Numbered from the stretch's first letter, positions 46,301 through 58,479 are shown. The stretch is 64,000 nucleotides of DNA from Xiphias gladius (GCF_016859285.1 NC_053400.1:23588501-23652500); one strand, 5' to 3'. The notes: generated by a model not told the origin, from the sequence alone. Numbers and translations are program-made.

Positions 46301-48402
46301 TGTCAGTAAGGACCAGTCACAATTGAAGCCTGACGATGTCATCACTTACCTGGAAAAGCACAGCCAGGCTCTGCTTCTCTACTTGGAACACCTGGTGCTT
46401 GAAAGAAAAATACAGGTACAATAAAAGGAGGAAGTTATCAGCTGTTCATGAGAGATGTGACCAAGTGGCTTTATGGTGATAGAGAACTGGGAGACCCTGG
46501 GTCAGGTTTTAGTCTCAGCAAGTGTTGGATCTGTTCAAGTGTCAGTGAGAAAATCTGTGCTAGCCCCAGAGATGTGTTGTGGCTTATCCAAACACTAACC
46601 TACCTGCAGGGTAGCAAGCATCATTAGAGGAATTTCCCTGCTGAATCGGTTCTCCAGAGTACTGAATTGCATTATAATAGTGGATACATTTACATGGACT
46701 GCAGCAATCTCACTATTTAAATATGAAAGTATTTTGATAAAGCTGGTCACGAGACACAGTGACTGAGTGGTTAGCACTGTCCCTTGACTTCTACTACAAC
46801 CCTGACCTGTGAGCTACGTGAATTAGGCTGACTTTAAAGGGCAAGTACATCCTCAATTTCTGCCTGGCTCCTCCCAGGAGCCCTGTACTTGAGAAAATGG
46901 ATGGATGAATGCAGTTTTTAAAAGTTAAATTAACCAAGATATTTTCACTTAGAGCAGAGCTCTTTTTATACCACAGTCAGACCTGTAGGTTACTGAGACA
47001 CTCCGCAGCAGTAGTTTGGGAATAAGGGCCTTTCTCATGGGCATGTCAGTAGTTGCTTTACGAAGGTGAGACCAAAGATGTCCTCTCTACATGAGGTTCC
47101 TCTTGGTGTCCAACCTCAAAGATCAAGTCTTCTTGGCTGGACCGCAACGGCGTGGCCAGCCCTATGAACTCAAATGTCCATGACTGATTGCTGATGTTAA
47201 ATCATTGGTTGTCGCTCTTTCAAACAGTTGCGTCATCAGGGGGGCGTTTACAGGCAGTGTTGACAACTTAGGGCCTTTGTCACTAGATCTACCGAATTCT
47301 CACATCCCTTAAGCGATTTTTTTTTTTTTAATTTATTTTTTATTTTTATTTTATTTTTTATTTTATTTTTTTCCTCTTCACAAAGGCACCTAGTGAAAAA
47401 TCTAGCAACTTTTTGGACAAACCTTAGCTACTCCCTGTAGAAGAGATTCGCCAGTATTGCTGTGCAAGCGTGAGGTTGGGCTTTCCCTCCACAGGCAAAC
47501 CTCTATATGCATCTCTTTCAATTGACCACATGGCAGCTGACAAAGACGTGAATGAGCTTCTAACTTTCTCTCTGAGTGATCATTTTACAAGTAAATATAG
47601 CCGACATCACAACACAACTGTTGTCTTTAGCTTATGTATATGGTGATGTTGTCAGACGATGTTGCAGTTATAAAATCAGGATTTTAGCAGTGCAGAGCAG
47701 CAGCTTGGAAATGGGTTGGAAGTGACTGCTTGTTAACATGTAGTCTTAATGGACTGCATTTCAGTCGCTATTTCATACTTTTTCCATTGTCTGATAACAG
47801 AAAAACATTTAAATGAAAACAGCTTTACTGGGAATTTGGCTGGATTAAATTATTGTATATGTGAGCACAGACAGTAGGACAGAAGCAAACGGATGAAGGG
47901 CGGTCCAGCCACGTACTAGGTTTCCAGCTGTGGCTGGAGGAATTATGTTTTTGGGTAGTCCCTCCCATTTTCGAGAATGCGATGTGTCAGGAAAACCTTT
48001 AGGGTACTTTTTCAAATTATGTGCAAACGTTCATTTGGACTCAAGGATGAATTGATTAGAATTTGGTCAGAGGTCAGAGGTCACTGTGACCTCAAAAACA
48101 AATTTTTGGCCATAACTCGAGAATTCTTATGCTAATTATGAAAAAATTTCATAGAAATGTCTAATAAGATAAAATGATGAAACAATGACATTTTATATCA
48201 AAAAGGTCAACTTCATTGTGAGATCACAGTGTTCTGCAAAAGCACTTATCTGGCGATTATTCAACACCATAAATCAGGAACAGAAGGGGAGATTGTGACC
48301 ATAGTTCACATTCGATTGGATACTGAACTGGTGACGCTAATCCTTGGTGCCCACCTTGAAACCTTGGTGATTGTATAGATCTTCTGTGCTGCCGGGTTGA
48401 AG

Positions 48403-48433
<31 letters not shown>

Positions 48434-51201
48434 TGTGTGCGCGTGTGTGTGTGTGTGTGTGTGTGAAGCATCCACGTTTTAGAATTTCAGGCCTCTTTGC
48501 AGCAACACCCATATTTGAAGCATTGTCTGCTGTCATGGCTACAACTTTGTGTTCTGTAAAAATCAACTTTATTGGCCAATCATGTGAATGTATGAGTCTG
48601 GAGAGACATGGATGTAAACTGCAACTTGACTGGTCGGCAGATGCATACAACCGTCAGGCGGTAATTTTGGTACAATCTCCTGTGGTTTTGTTTTAGGCTA
48701 TCTTTAATAATCCTTCAGATTAAGGTAATTAGAAAAATGCCTCTTAAATTTCTTATTCAGAGTACTGAATCAGGTTAAGATCTGAATATTGCAATTTGCA
48801 GTCAATGTAAAAGTAGTCTGTTTAGGATAACTGTTTTGGAGGATAGAGCTGCTAATTTTTCTATTTTATTTATTTTTTTCATCCAAACACCGTGCTAAAG
48901 AGAAGTTTATTGAATTCAGATTGTTTTCTTCCATGTTTGTGTATACAGAAAGAGAAGTTCCACACACACCTGGCTGTGTTGTACCTGGAGAGGGTCTTGC
49001 CACTTCTGTCACAGTCGCCAACAGATGAAGACCAGCTAACCAGAGCCAGAGACAGGCTCCAAGCCCTGCTCAGGGAGTCCAACCTATACCGTGTACAGTT
49101 TCTTTTAGGTGAGACACGTCTGAAGATGACTACACTTGAATAATTTATTTTTAAGACTGATCTTTCTGTTCATGTGTAAACTTATGTGAGTGCTGTTTTG
49201 CAGTATTTTAACCAGCTCTTTCAAGATTTTAATGAAGAAATAATTCGGTGTCTAAGTTGTAATGGTGTTTAACTTGTCATAGTACAATCGATAACTGTGT
49301 CAGCTTAGACTTAACACACATTGTATGGCAGATTGTAGCACTACAAATGCAATGCAGACTTCAGTACAGTTCTGGGTGTAAAGGTGACAGGAAAATCCTC
49401 CATTACACAGCGTTGTTCTCAGGACTTTGTGACTTTGTTCCAAAATGGCTGGGGAAATCGTTTTGCAGGTTTTGACTGACGTTTTTTTTTCGTGTTCTTC
49501 TCCTCTGTTTAGGTAAGCTGGAGAACTGTGAACAACTGCTGCTAGAGCGTGCAACACTACATGGAAAACTGGAGGAGCATGATAAAGCACTGCACATTTT
49601 GGTGCACAAGCTCGGAGACTTCCCGTCTGCTGAGGCCTTCTGTATATGGGCCTCGTCTTGTCGGGATTCTGCGTACCGACAGCAGCTGTTTCATCTGCTC
49701 TTGGGGGTTTATCTAGATGGGAACCTTCCTGGAAAATCCCAGACAGCAGCAGGAGGTGGCAGTGGAGACCTGGAGATGGCAGCAGTGGACCTCCTAAATC
49801 GACACGGCGAGGTGTTCGACGCAGTCCGTGTCCTTCGCATGCTCCCCGAAGGCTGGTCAATGCAGCTGCTGCGGCCCTTTCTGAGTCGAGCTGTCAGGGC
49901 CAGTATGCATGCCTGCCGCACCTCCCAGATTGCTCTGGGGCTAGCCCACTCTGAAAACCTTCAACTGCTGCATGACAGGGTGAGAAACAGAAATGAAAAA
50001 GAAATTCTTACTTCTTCCTCTAGCTGCTCTACTTCTTTATTGTGTTATTAACAATACCATAATATATTAGATTATGACCGTTTTTTTTTGTTTTGTGACA
50101 GAGTTTATCGTTAGTTTGACGAGGGGTTAACAGCAATAATAATAAAAGCGACAGAAATTACTATCTGATTTTAAAGTTATTGGTGAAGTTACGCTTCTTT
50201 CAATACTTCTCAATAGACAGAGCAATCCCAAATTAACCAGTTAAATAGTGAACAACTGAAATAAAGCTGCAACGATTAGTCATTGAATCGATCAGACAAT
50301 CGACAGTAAATTAATTTGCAACCATTCTTGTTATCAATTAAGGATTTTAGTCATTTTTCCAAAAAAAAATGCCAAACATTTGCTGGTTCCAGCTTCTCAA
50401 ATGTGGGAGTTGATGTTTTCTATTGTCATATATAGTGAACTGAAAATATTATGTTTTTGGACTGATATTTTAATACATCTCCCTTGGCATGTCCAGTTTC
50501 TGACATTTTATCGACCAAACGTTTAATTGATAAATCAAGAAAATAATGGGCAGATTAATTGATAATGAAAATAATAGTTAGTTGCAGTCATCTACTGAAT
50601 TTCGACAACCTCTCTAAAAAAAAAAAAAAACTTGGAAGAATTTTTCACCAGAATCTTTGCACAAATAAAAAAATTCTTGGTAGGTCATTCATCTTAATGG
50701 TTGAAGAATTTGAATTGGTAGAGTGAGATCTAATTGTAACTTTTAAATCAATTTTTTTTTTTGTCACGAATCTTATCAAATTTATTTTATAACTAGTAAA
50801 TAAAACTAGGTTTCTCCAAAAAATAAAGCAAATTAGTGAGTGAAGTGTAAAGTGTATTGTCCATCAAAAGTAAAATGTATTCTGTCTACAGTGAAACCAT
50901 ATAATTAATAACTACATTTTCTCAAGGGATTTTAACTTACAGGGTGTTCTCTTAGTGCTCATTGCTGCTTTAACCCACTGTGACTCTTCTATCATATTTT
51001 TCTTTCCTCCAGTTGAAAGAGCGTAAGAAACCCATCTTTGTGTCTGAAAAGAAGGGATGCCACCTGTGCCACAACACCTTCAGGGAGCCTGATGTGGTGT
51101 GTCTGCCAGGTGGAGTGCCTGTCCATACTCACTGCATCGCCCAGAGAGTAAGAGACTCTCCCACAAAGAGACGGTTAACTAATAGCAGTAACCATACATG
51201 A
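40392..51201 (+). CDS. tgfbrap1: TGF-beta receptor-associated protein 1 (VPS3-like CORVET subunit)
   Basis: Twelve coding exons total 877 residues (human 860): 40392-41088, 41522-41716, 42824-42978, 43214-43296, 44161-44341, 44458-44618, 45212-45269, 45380-45523, 46272-46415, 48949-49108, 49513-49979, 51013-51201. Phases agree and all introns are GT-AG. An N-terminal CNH/beta-propeller (about 20-290; NIECIECCGKHLYVGTNDC) is followed by alpha-solenoid clathrin-like repeats and a C-terminal zinc-binding module (CHLCHNTF ... HTHC, about 831-870). The protein links CORVET to Rab5 for early-endosome fusion and was first named for binding TGF-beta receptors and SMAD4. The tail after HC (RVRDSPTKRRL...) is basic and less conserved. 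Exon 11 (467 bases) is large and GC-rich. The human gene is on 2q, so this adjacency to cul4a differs from human. Confidence 0.97.
41717..42823 (+). other. tgfbrap1: tgfbrap1 intron 2
   Basis: No exon found. The segment 41780-42230 is richer in GC than the rest of the intron and may be an old repeat, but I cannot name it. Confidence 0.35.
46740..46920. repeat. Degenerate fish interspersed repeat (tRNA-like 'gtggttagcac' type)
   Basis: Pieces such as 'agtggttagcactgtcc' and the terminal 'gaaaatggatggatgaatg' match the start and end of a very common teleost repeat, with the middle shortened. Located in tgfbrap1 intron 9. There is no intact tRNA A/B box pair. Confidence 0.5.
47990..48310. repeat. 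Dispersed teleost repeat in tgfbrap1 intron 9
   Basis: Contains 'ggtcagaggtcactgtgacc', 'ttggccataactcgagaatt', 'ataagataaaatgatgaaac' and 'aggaacagaaggggagattg', words I recognise from a widespread fish repeat. Non-coding. It abuts the hAT relic and may be part of it. Confidence 0.5.
48310..48650 (-). mobile_element. hAT-family transposase relic split by a microsatellite
   Basis: The minus-strand frame reads KVVAMTADNASNMGVAAKR and ILKRGCF, then a long (TH)n stretch, then NPAAQKIYTITKVSRW. Intact ZBED-like hAT transposases have ...DNAxNM...LGCFAHTLNLAAQKIYT..., so the (TG)n tract (48403-48465) has expanded at the codons for His-Thr. Only about 100 codons survive; both ends are missing. Located in tgfbrap1 intron 9. 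Confidence 0.75.
48403..48465. repeat. (TG)n microsatellite with GCGC interruptions
   Basis: TG units interrupted by GCGC at two places, inside the hAT relic. Confidence 0.95.
49980..51012 (+). other. tgfbrap1: tgfbrap1 intron 11 with copy 4 of the repeat element
   Basis: The segment 50265-50587 begins 'agctgcaacgattagtcatt' and ends 'aataatagttagttgcagtc', an inverted-ended copy of the recurring ~300-bp element. The rest of the intron is AT-rich with nothing recognised. Confidence 0.65.
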
Positions 51202-54200
51202 GACTTGACCCTTCAACCTGTCATGTGATCTGCGATCGGAGGCACCAAACCAAAGCAGGATGTGCTGAGATTGGTGATGGCTGAGGACTGAGGGGCTTAA
51301 AAAATAAAAAGCACAGAACACATTTCCATAGTGGAATCTGCTATGGAGCCAATGTGAAACACAAAGAAAGCTGTGCGCGTGTGTATGCGTGTGAGGGGGA
51401 AACAAATGATTTCAGCTATTTACTCATACACTGCAATTATACCACACCTTCAGACTGCCAGTTTTAAAGCAGTAAATGGCAACAGCTAAGTCACCCTGCC
51501 CTTTAATCCATTTAAACAGAGAACTGATTAAAGACGGGCTCCTGTCCTTTTCTGTGGGTTCAGTAATGTGCCTGTCTTTGTTTTCACTCGTACAGTTTTA
51601 AAACTGAATTTGAGAAACTGCTGGTACTACAGAACACACAGTATTTGAATTCTGTTGCAAATATTTCTTAAGCATGAACAGTATTACCACTCATACGGTT
51701 CCTGTCTATTCAACTCATATAGGCAATGTATTAATATTGTCCTAACTTGCTCAGTGCAATGTTAGGTTTTAACGTGAAAGACTTGTCAATACTGATGGGG
51801 AAAAACAGTCTTTTATGTCCGTTTCTGATATCTGGTCTCACTGCTGCTTTATTTTCCCTTCAGCCGTGACATAGTATTTCAGGGAGTGAATTACTGGTCA
51901 CAATTTGATCCAAACCTATTAGATTTTTCAATGTCCTGTTATTGAGGTTGTCGTCTGTGATGTAACGACAGCGTAAAAAACTAAATTCTACATCGCTCCA
52001 CTAATCAATAAGTGTAACTGGAGACTTCGATCAATATTCAAACTGCATTAAGGATCAATCAGATCGATCCTCTAAAACTTGCTCAAATCAACTAATCTCT
52101 ACTGATTATATGTTAGTATACACGTGAAACATGACAGCAAATGTTATGGCTCAGTTATAGGTGGCAGACGTGTAAAGTATCTGTGAAATCAAGCTTCAGA
52201 GGTTCTGTCTGACTATGGGTAACTAATTAAATATGGTGGATATCATTGATCTATTTTGTTTGTTTGGTTGGAGTATATACATTGATTTACATAAAGTTAA
52301 TTTGAATCCTGCTTCTGTCAACATAAAACAAATGTCAATCCCAGTCAAAATGTGCTGGTGGAAAACTTAAATAATATTTAGGAGGGCCACGTAAAGATTT
52401 TTTTTTGTTTTGTTTTTTAATTCTGAAATGAAGTTTCGCTTGAGTCTTCAGTTGCGGAAAATAAGTAATTTGTTCCAAAGAGGTGAATAAGCGACGTAAA
52501 TTTCCACAAGAGTACCATGAGATAATTATATCTCTTATTACTATCTGTGAGTAATTCAGTTATATTTTTCAGAGGTCAAGTATTTATCAATTAGTTTAAG
52601 ATGTAAAAAAAATATCTGACCACCAGATGGCAGTAACGTAACATTTTTAAAACAAACGCAATGAACAACAGGTGGAGCATTACACAAATTACTTCATGGT
52701 ATTCTCAACAAAAAAAACCCTATACTAAGTTGTTTGGAACATATCCTCTACATCTGCTCCATATTATTCCATCTCTTCCACAATCCATTAACACATACCC
52801 TGGTCTTGGTTAAGAAAAAGTGCTTTGACAGTCATCAGAACTGTGTTATTGCAATGCTTTCCTAGAAATAATGAAAAATTACAAACTCAGACATACTGTA
52901 ACAGTGGACAGCGTTGGTGTGGAACGTCCAGATTAAGCGCTTCATGAAGATGAGGATGCATTTCTTCCGCATTCCTATTGAAAGTAATGAATGATTGAGA
53001 AAGAAAGTGGTTGTCTCGTAATGCATGATATTGCACTGTTTGTAAATTGTGAGAAGAAGAAACTTTTATCATCCATGGATGTGATGGCCTGAGAACATCC
53101 GGCTTGATACATCTCAGCCTGCATAACTGCCTCCACCAGAGTGCTGGAGTTATGGCTTTAACCTTTTAATCCTGACACCTCTGGCAGAAGCGGAACTCAG
53201 CCCTATTCTATGATAATGAAGCCCTAAAATTCGCTACAGACTCGTGACAGAGCACTGCTTTGTCCTTTTTAGTGCTTTCAAAACGTTGTGTATGTGTCAG
53301 ATAACAAAGTGCAGCTTGGATCTCATAAAGGTTTCTCCCAGACAGACATGACTGATGGCAGGTGCACAATGTGTTTGTGTAGCTAAACTGTATGAACAGT
53401 CAAAATCAGGGACATATTCCTAAACGTCTGCTGGGGGTGATGCTTTGCTTTAAAACAAATGTCTAACTATGTCAAACTATTTCACTTTGGAAAAACTGTT
53501 ATCCGAGGTGGCAGCAGACGCATGAATTTCATAACGGAGGAATGAGAGAAATCCCTGAACGTGGTTATGTAAAGCTGCTGTACAAGGAAAACACTCTTAA
53601 ATCAGTGTAGCTCCATGTTTTCGTTTTCATATTCAGGAGACATAAAAATTAATCCTTACCCTTTACACACTACAAACTCTCTACAAGATATCCATCCCAA
53701 GTAGTTCTGAAAGAGAGAAATTGGTCAGGATTCCCAGATCAAGCTTCCAAGTCTATAATTTTTTTTTTTTTTTCAAAAGAAGAGAATTGCCCCGAACTGC
53801 TTATTTTTAACTTATTATATTACATTGTCCAACCAACAGAAACACATCACTGTTATGAGTTTTGCTAGTTTTTCTGGTGCCTGTGCTGTTGATGCTAGCC
53901 TTCTGTAACTGCAACCTATCTCCGGAGGGGACTGTGCAAACATGGGACTATTTTTCTAACATGGAGATCTGAATATTGTAGATACTGTAGGTTGACTCGC
54001 TTTCCATGACAGGAATTCACAGCTTATGCGCAGCATCTTTCTCTCCGAACAATTTAAGTGTAGCTTGCTTAAAAGTCCTCCTAACAACGACTTAAAAGTT
54101 ATAATTAAAAAAAAATACAATGCAGTTGTGTGGAAAAAAAATGCTATTGTATTTTATAAATATATGTATACTGGTATGTATATACTGCATTTGTACTTGT

Positions 54201-54290
54201 TTGTTGCTTTCTTAATCAATGCCAATGTGGATGGAGTGTACAAACTGTAAATCCGTCCCATTTTAATAAACATGAAACTGTATAACTCAT
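51202..54290 (+). other. tgfbrap1: Long 3' UTR of tgfbrap1
   Basis: The first convincing plus-strand poly(A) signal, AATAAA at 54265-54270, lies 3 kb after the stop and is preceded by a UTR-like 'tatatgtatactggtatgta' stretch. I found no other coding exon in the interval. Earlier cleavage sites cannot be excluded. Confidence 0.5.
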
Positions 54291-54530
54291 GGAGTCACAA
54301 TTTAACATTTCACACCTAAATGTAATTCCCATGTATGTTTTTGCATGATTATTGTCAAATGAAATATTTTCTTAAAATCTGGTTTTAAGACCTTAATTGT
54401 TTTTAGTTTATTTTGTGCTCCTTTGATTTAAAGTTATGTTTTTATCAAATTGCTATGATTTTTCTTGTTTGTCAAGTATTGAGACTCAGAAATCATTGGG
54501 TTGTATTAATCCATCATAAGATAACTGCGA

Positions 54531-54740
54531 GGCTGCAACCAACGATTATTTGAACTATCAATACTTCTGACACTTCTTTTAATATGTGACTGATCGTTCG
54601 GTGTATGGTGCTGGTACCAGTGAATATTTGGCATTTTCGCCTAAAAAATGACTTAAAGGATTCATCAACTATCTAAATTGTTGCCGATTAATTTTCTCTC
54701 AGATTACTAATGATTCATCAACCAATCATCTCAGCTTTCT
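54531..54740. repeat. Copy 5 of the ~300-bp 'gctgcaacgatta' element (short)
   Basis: Begins 'ggctgcaaccaacgattatt' and ends near 'taatgattcatcaaccaatc'. Internally deleted relative to copies 2 and 4. Confidence 0.55.
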
Positions 54741-54891
54741 GTGAGGTTTCTTGGCACCGGAAGAAATAATGAAATCTATAATGGGGCGCCCTAGGAGGTT
54801 AACCTGGCCACGCTCAACCACACACAATAGTAAAATGCTACACATTGATGCATGAATAATAATATAGAATATAATTATTTATCTGTCACAG

Positions 54892-55078
54892 GGGACATTT
54901 CTTTCTATTGAGTACTTATATAACTTAAAGTGCATTTTCCTGATTATACTTGCTTTTAGTTGAGTAAGATTTTAAATGCAGGATTTACTTGTAATAGAGA
55001 TTTTACAGTGTGGGATTAGTACTTTTACTTCTTTTTACTACAAAGGTTCTGAATACTTCTTTCACCACTGGCCAAAAG
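54892..55078. repeat. Copy of a second dispersed family ('acttttacttaagtaaaggatctgaatactt' type)
   Basis: Contains 'gagtacttatataacttaaa', 'gggattagtacttttacttc' and 'tctgaatacttctttcacca'. The same words recur at 59890-60032, which identifies a family with at least two members here. Confidence 0.6.
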
Positions 55079-55124
55079 TACTGCTGCTCATGCCAGCTCC
55101 CAACGAAGCTCCTAAATTTGAGCA

Positions 55125-55350
55125 GAAGAAAACTGAGTAATAGTTTACTTCAGTAAATTAAAAATTAAAAATTGAAAGAAAAAAAAACCCCAACAACAAA
55201 AAAAAACAAAACTGAAGAAAACAAATAACAGTTTACTTTAGTAAACAAATAAAAGTAAACAAAAGTGAGTAACAATTTACTTAAATCAAAAATAAAAATT
55301 AATACATAAAACAAACTGAAGAAAACCGAATAACAGTTTAGTTCAGTATA
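55125..55350. repeat. Degenerate tandem repeat upstream of the lectin gene
   Basis: Three spaced copies of a unit like 'gaagaaaactgagtaatagtttacttcagta' at about 55125, 55214 and 55319, with a shorter related block ('gagtaacaatttactta') between the second and third. Confidence 0.6.
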
Positions 55351-55413
55351 TAACGCAAATCTCGCGTAACGTCAGCAGCGTGATGTCGCTCCGGTGACTC
55401 CCGTCCACAGCAG

Positions 55414-55427
55414 GTTGCTATGGAAAC
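55414..55427. promoter_or_regulatory. X-box-like RFX site
   Basis: GTTGCTATGGAAAC at 55414-55427 differs by one base from the symmetrical X-box GTTGCCATGGAAAC bound by RFX factors. It lies 206 bases upstream of the lectin ATG within a short CpG-rich stretch. Confidence 0.5.
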
Positions 55428-55632
55428 CGGGGCCGAAAAGCAGGCCGGAGTTCTCCCGGCAAACGTTTGGTAATTTCCTGGTGGAGCTGCTCCTGGGCTC
55501 ATGGTCGTGGTTTAGCCCCATCTAGCGCCAACAAGGGGTCCGATGTAGACACGCAAGTAGCATCTAGTGAAAAAGAAATGGACTTGAGAAAAAACTGAAA
55601 ATCCAGAGGAAAACCAGCGTAACAGAGAAGAC

Positions 55633-57467
55633 ATGGTTGACACAGAGGAGATCCAAGTGAGGTAATGAAGTCAAAAGTACAGCCATGGGAAGTTTAGAGC
55701 TGTTTCTGACTGTTGGCAGCTTTTAAAGTGTTTGAAAGACTATTATTTATTTTTGCAATTAATAATGTATAGGACAAGGTAGCCAGTGTTTTAAATGTGA
55801 CTCTTAACACATTTTTCTGTCCTTTCACCGCTCCCCCCATTCAACAGTTTCTAAACCTGCCCCTGGTCCAATCCAGGGGAGAGGTGCAAACATTTTAGGA
55901 GATGGGAATGTACTTTCTATATAAAATCATATATTATCTTACAAATCAACATTTATGTTAATTTAATAAAAGAACAAGCCATGTGTGGTGAACAATTACA
56001 ATGATCAAATGTACCGCATGTTTAGGCCCCATCAGTTCTACAGGTGAGGAATGGTTTCACAGGTGGCTTGCCTGGTAGATTATCCGAAGCTAATAATGAC
56101 GAAGATATGTGGATTCGGAGAACATACTATTATTTTTTGAATTGATAAAGACCAATTCGCGAATAAAATGTGGTATTTACCTGACAGTGTGCTTTTAGAA
56201 CCTCTCGTTTACAGTACACCTCTTGATCCCTTGTCTTTCCTTTTTTTTGGGGGGGGGGGTTCTTAGTTTTCCATGTGAAAATTCTGGTGAGGATCAGACA
56301 AAAATTCCCTCAGAAGTTCAAGATGAGATAGGAGACACTCAAAACAACTGCACAAAGAGACCGGGATCCAGGTGGCAAGCCATTTCGATTGCGATTTTGA
56401 TGGTGCTTTTTTGTGGTGTGACCGGCATCCTCTTTACTCAGATAAGTAAAAGCCAAAGTGTGACAGCAGAATTACAGCATATGGCAGAGGAGATATTAAC
56501 TGCGTCGAACATCACCAAGCAGTTGCAAGTAGAAAACAGTCAGCTGAAGCAACTTCTCAACTCCACTTATCGAAACTTCACCCTTCTTAGAAGTGAGTAT
56601 GGCCAAGTGAAACTGCTCGTGAACGCCACTCTGTACAACTTTGCTTTGTTGTCGGCTGAAAAAACACAGCTGAGCATGCTCCTGAAGAACACATTGCAAG
56701 AAAATACACAGCTGCAAGTGGGGAACAAAGAACTGAACATGCTTCTAAATGCAACCGAGGAAGACTGCAACCTCGTGGAAGAGGAGAACAGGCAACTGAA
56801 CCTGCTTCTGAACGACTCACTGCACATCACCACTTTGGCATCTGCAGAAAACAAACGCCTGCGCCAGTTGTTTATCAACGAACAGCAAATCTCCATGCAC
56901 TTGGAAGCAGATAATCGAAAGCAGCGTTCAATCCTGTTCTCTGACAATTTGTCGTTCCTCTGGAGATTCTGCAACGAGAGCACCCTGCGGTGTACACGCT
57001 GCCCGCCGGGCTGGGTCGAGCACGCCTCACGCTGCTTCTTCCTGTCCCGAGAATCACAGAAGTGGGAAGCTGCTCGCCGGGTGTGCCTTGGCATGGGCGG
57101 GGACCTGGCTGTTGTTGGGAATTCTGAAGACCAGGCATTCTTGACCAACTTGACTTTTCAGTTTGCACGGGAGCACCCTCAAGAAAACTTCCATTCAGCA
57201 TGGATCGGGTTGCAGGACATGGTGAAGGAGGGCGACCATTTGTGGGTCACCGGCGACAGAACCAAGTCAACTGTTACTTACTGGAAGCATCTGGAGCCTA
57301 ACAACGCCATTGCCTCCTGGGACAAAGACCGAGCAGGGCAGGACTGTGTTGCCATTGTGCCACCAGGACGCCTTGAACAGGAGGATTGGTTAAACTCCTG
57401 GGATGACATTGTTTGTGGTGGCAAACGGCACTATCTGTGTGAGACCATGGCTCTCACCTTGTCCTGA
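55633..57467 (+). CDS. Type II C-type lectin receptor (CD209/ASGR-like)
   Basis: Two coding exons: 55633-55661 (MVDTEEIQV) and 56267-57467, joining in frame to 409 residues. Layout: cytosolic tail 1-45; one signal-anchor helix about 46-69; a stalk whose residues about 101-226 are six tandem 21-residue units (three heptads each, L-rich, many N-x-S/T sites); and a C-type lectin domain from Cys255 (CPPGWVEHASRCFF) to the end. The domain has WIGL, an EPN triplet (mannose-type calcium-dependent sugar binding) and a WDD in place of the usual WND, followed by the closing cysteine (YLCE). This is a likely pattern-recognition or uptake receptor on myeloid-type cells. Unusually, stalk and whole lectin domain share one 1.2-kb exon. 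The frame also opens upstream into the intron but without ATG. Orthology to a named gene cannot be set. Confidence 0.85.
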
Positions 57468-57566
57468 CTGACAGAGCAGGGATGTAGCAGCCTACTACTA
57501 CTGATGTATCCTGGACTAAGCCTTCTCCCAAAATGTGATATATAACTGAATGTACTGTGCTATACA

Positions 57567-57572
57567 AATAAA
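57567..57572 (+). terminator. Poly(A) signal of the lectin gene
   Basis: AATAAA 100 bases after the stop codon, followed by a GT-rich stretch (gtggagtgtcattgttggg). Confidence 0.75.
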
Positions 57573-57599
57573 AGTGGAGTGTCATTGTTGGGATATTAA

Positions 57600-58400
57600 C
57601 GTTGACCTCCCAGGCAACTCAACTACTAACAATTTTAAAACTGGGGAAAATCCAGACTCCTGTCTATGGTGCTTAAGTAGTGTTACAAACCACAGTGCCA
57701 GAAAACCAGCTAGCTTTTTCAATTCTTTTACTTGAACAATGGTGCTAAAATTAAAAATTGTCTCTGGTAATGCATCTGGCTTCAGGTAACCAATTTTGTT
57801 TTCATAATCCTGAGTGGTATGGCAGTGGACGAGTGCAATACATTAATTTGAAGAATCTTAATTAAAAGTAGAGAATAAATGGCTTTCACAACACAGCAAA
57901 AATATGCAAACTGTTTGTCAGAGAAATAATGTAATGTTCTTATTAAAATGACAATATTACATTGAAAAGGGGATTCTCGCCTGGATTTGGCTTCTGGGAG
58001 AAAACAACGCAAGATTTAGGGACGCCATAAGGGGGCCCAGGCATGTTGTAGCAGACGCCCCGGTCCCCCTTGGCGCCAAATCAGAACTGCCACTATAACA
58101 GTAAACCACACATTTACACAGGGAAAACACCTCCGCTGTGAGCCGACGTCATCTGTAATTTGGTCTGGTCATTTTTATTTTCTGTCATTATTGAGGCAAG
58201 ATATTTGGGGTTTTTGGGTGTTGAGAGTCTTTGGCATGTACTTTGGGTGTGTTTTTGTATACATAATTGATTTTTTTTTAGTACAACCATTAGACTGACC
58301 ACCCCCCTAACTACCTAGTATATTCTTTTGTTTGTTTGTATGCATGTTTGTTGAATATATTTGTCCTTTGTCCAATATTAGGATTAATGATGCTATCTTG
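57600..58400. other. Intergenic, lectin gene to fbxl3
   Basis: AT-rich, no coding exon recognised. A short GC-rich pocket at about 58020-58080 ('agggggcccaggcatgttgt') is of unknown nature. Confidence 0.5.
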
Positions 58401-58479
58401 ACTGAAACGTTAACGTTGGAGCCCGGACTAAGTCAAATGTTAGGAGGGAATACCTCCAGTAGAGTGAAATGACTCCCCC

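Noticed and set aside
46740-46920. Possible tRNA gene suggested by 'gtggttagcac'
   Set aside because: No second internal promoter box in proper spacing and no cloverleaf; it matches a common fish repeat.
49300-49860. Minus-strand ORF of 186 codons over tgfbrap1 exon 11
   Set aside because: It is a shadow of the GC-rich coding exon on the other strand; no homology or splice context supports it.
56223-56266. Extra N-terminal residues for the lectin from a frame open to 56223
   Set aside because: It starts with TTG, encodes a T/G-run, and ends at a splice acceptor (ttcttag). The exon at 55633 supplies a proper ATG in phase.
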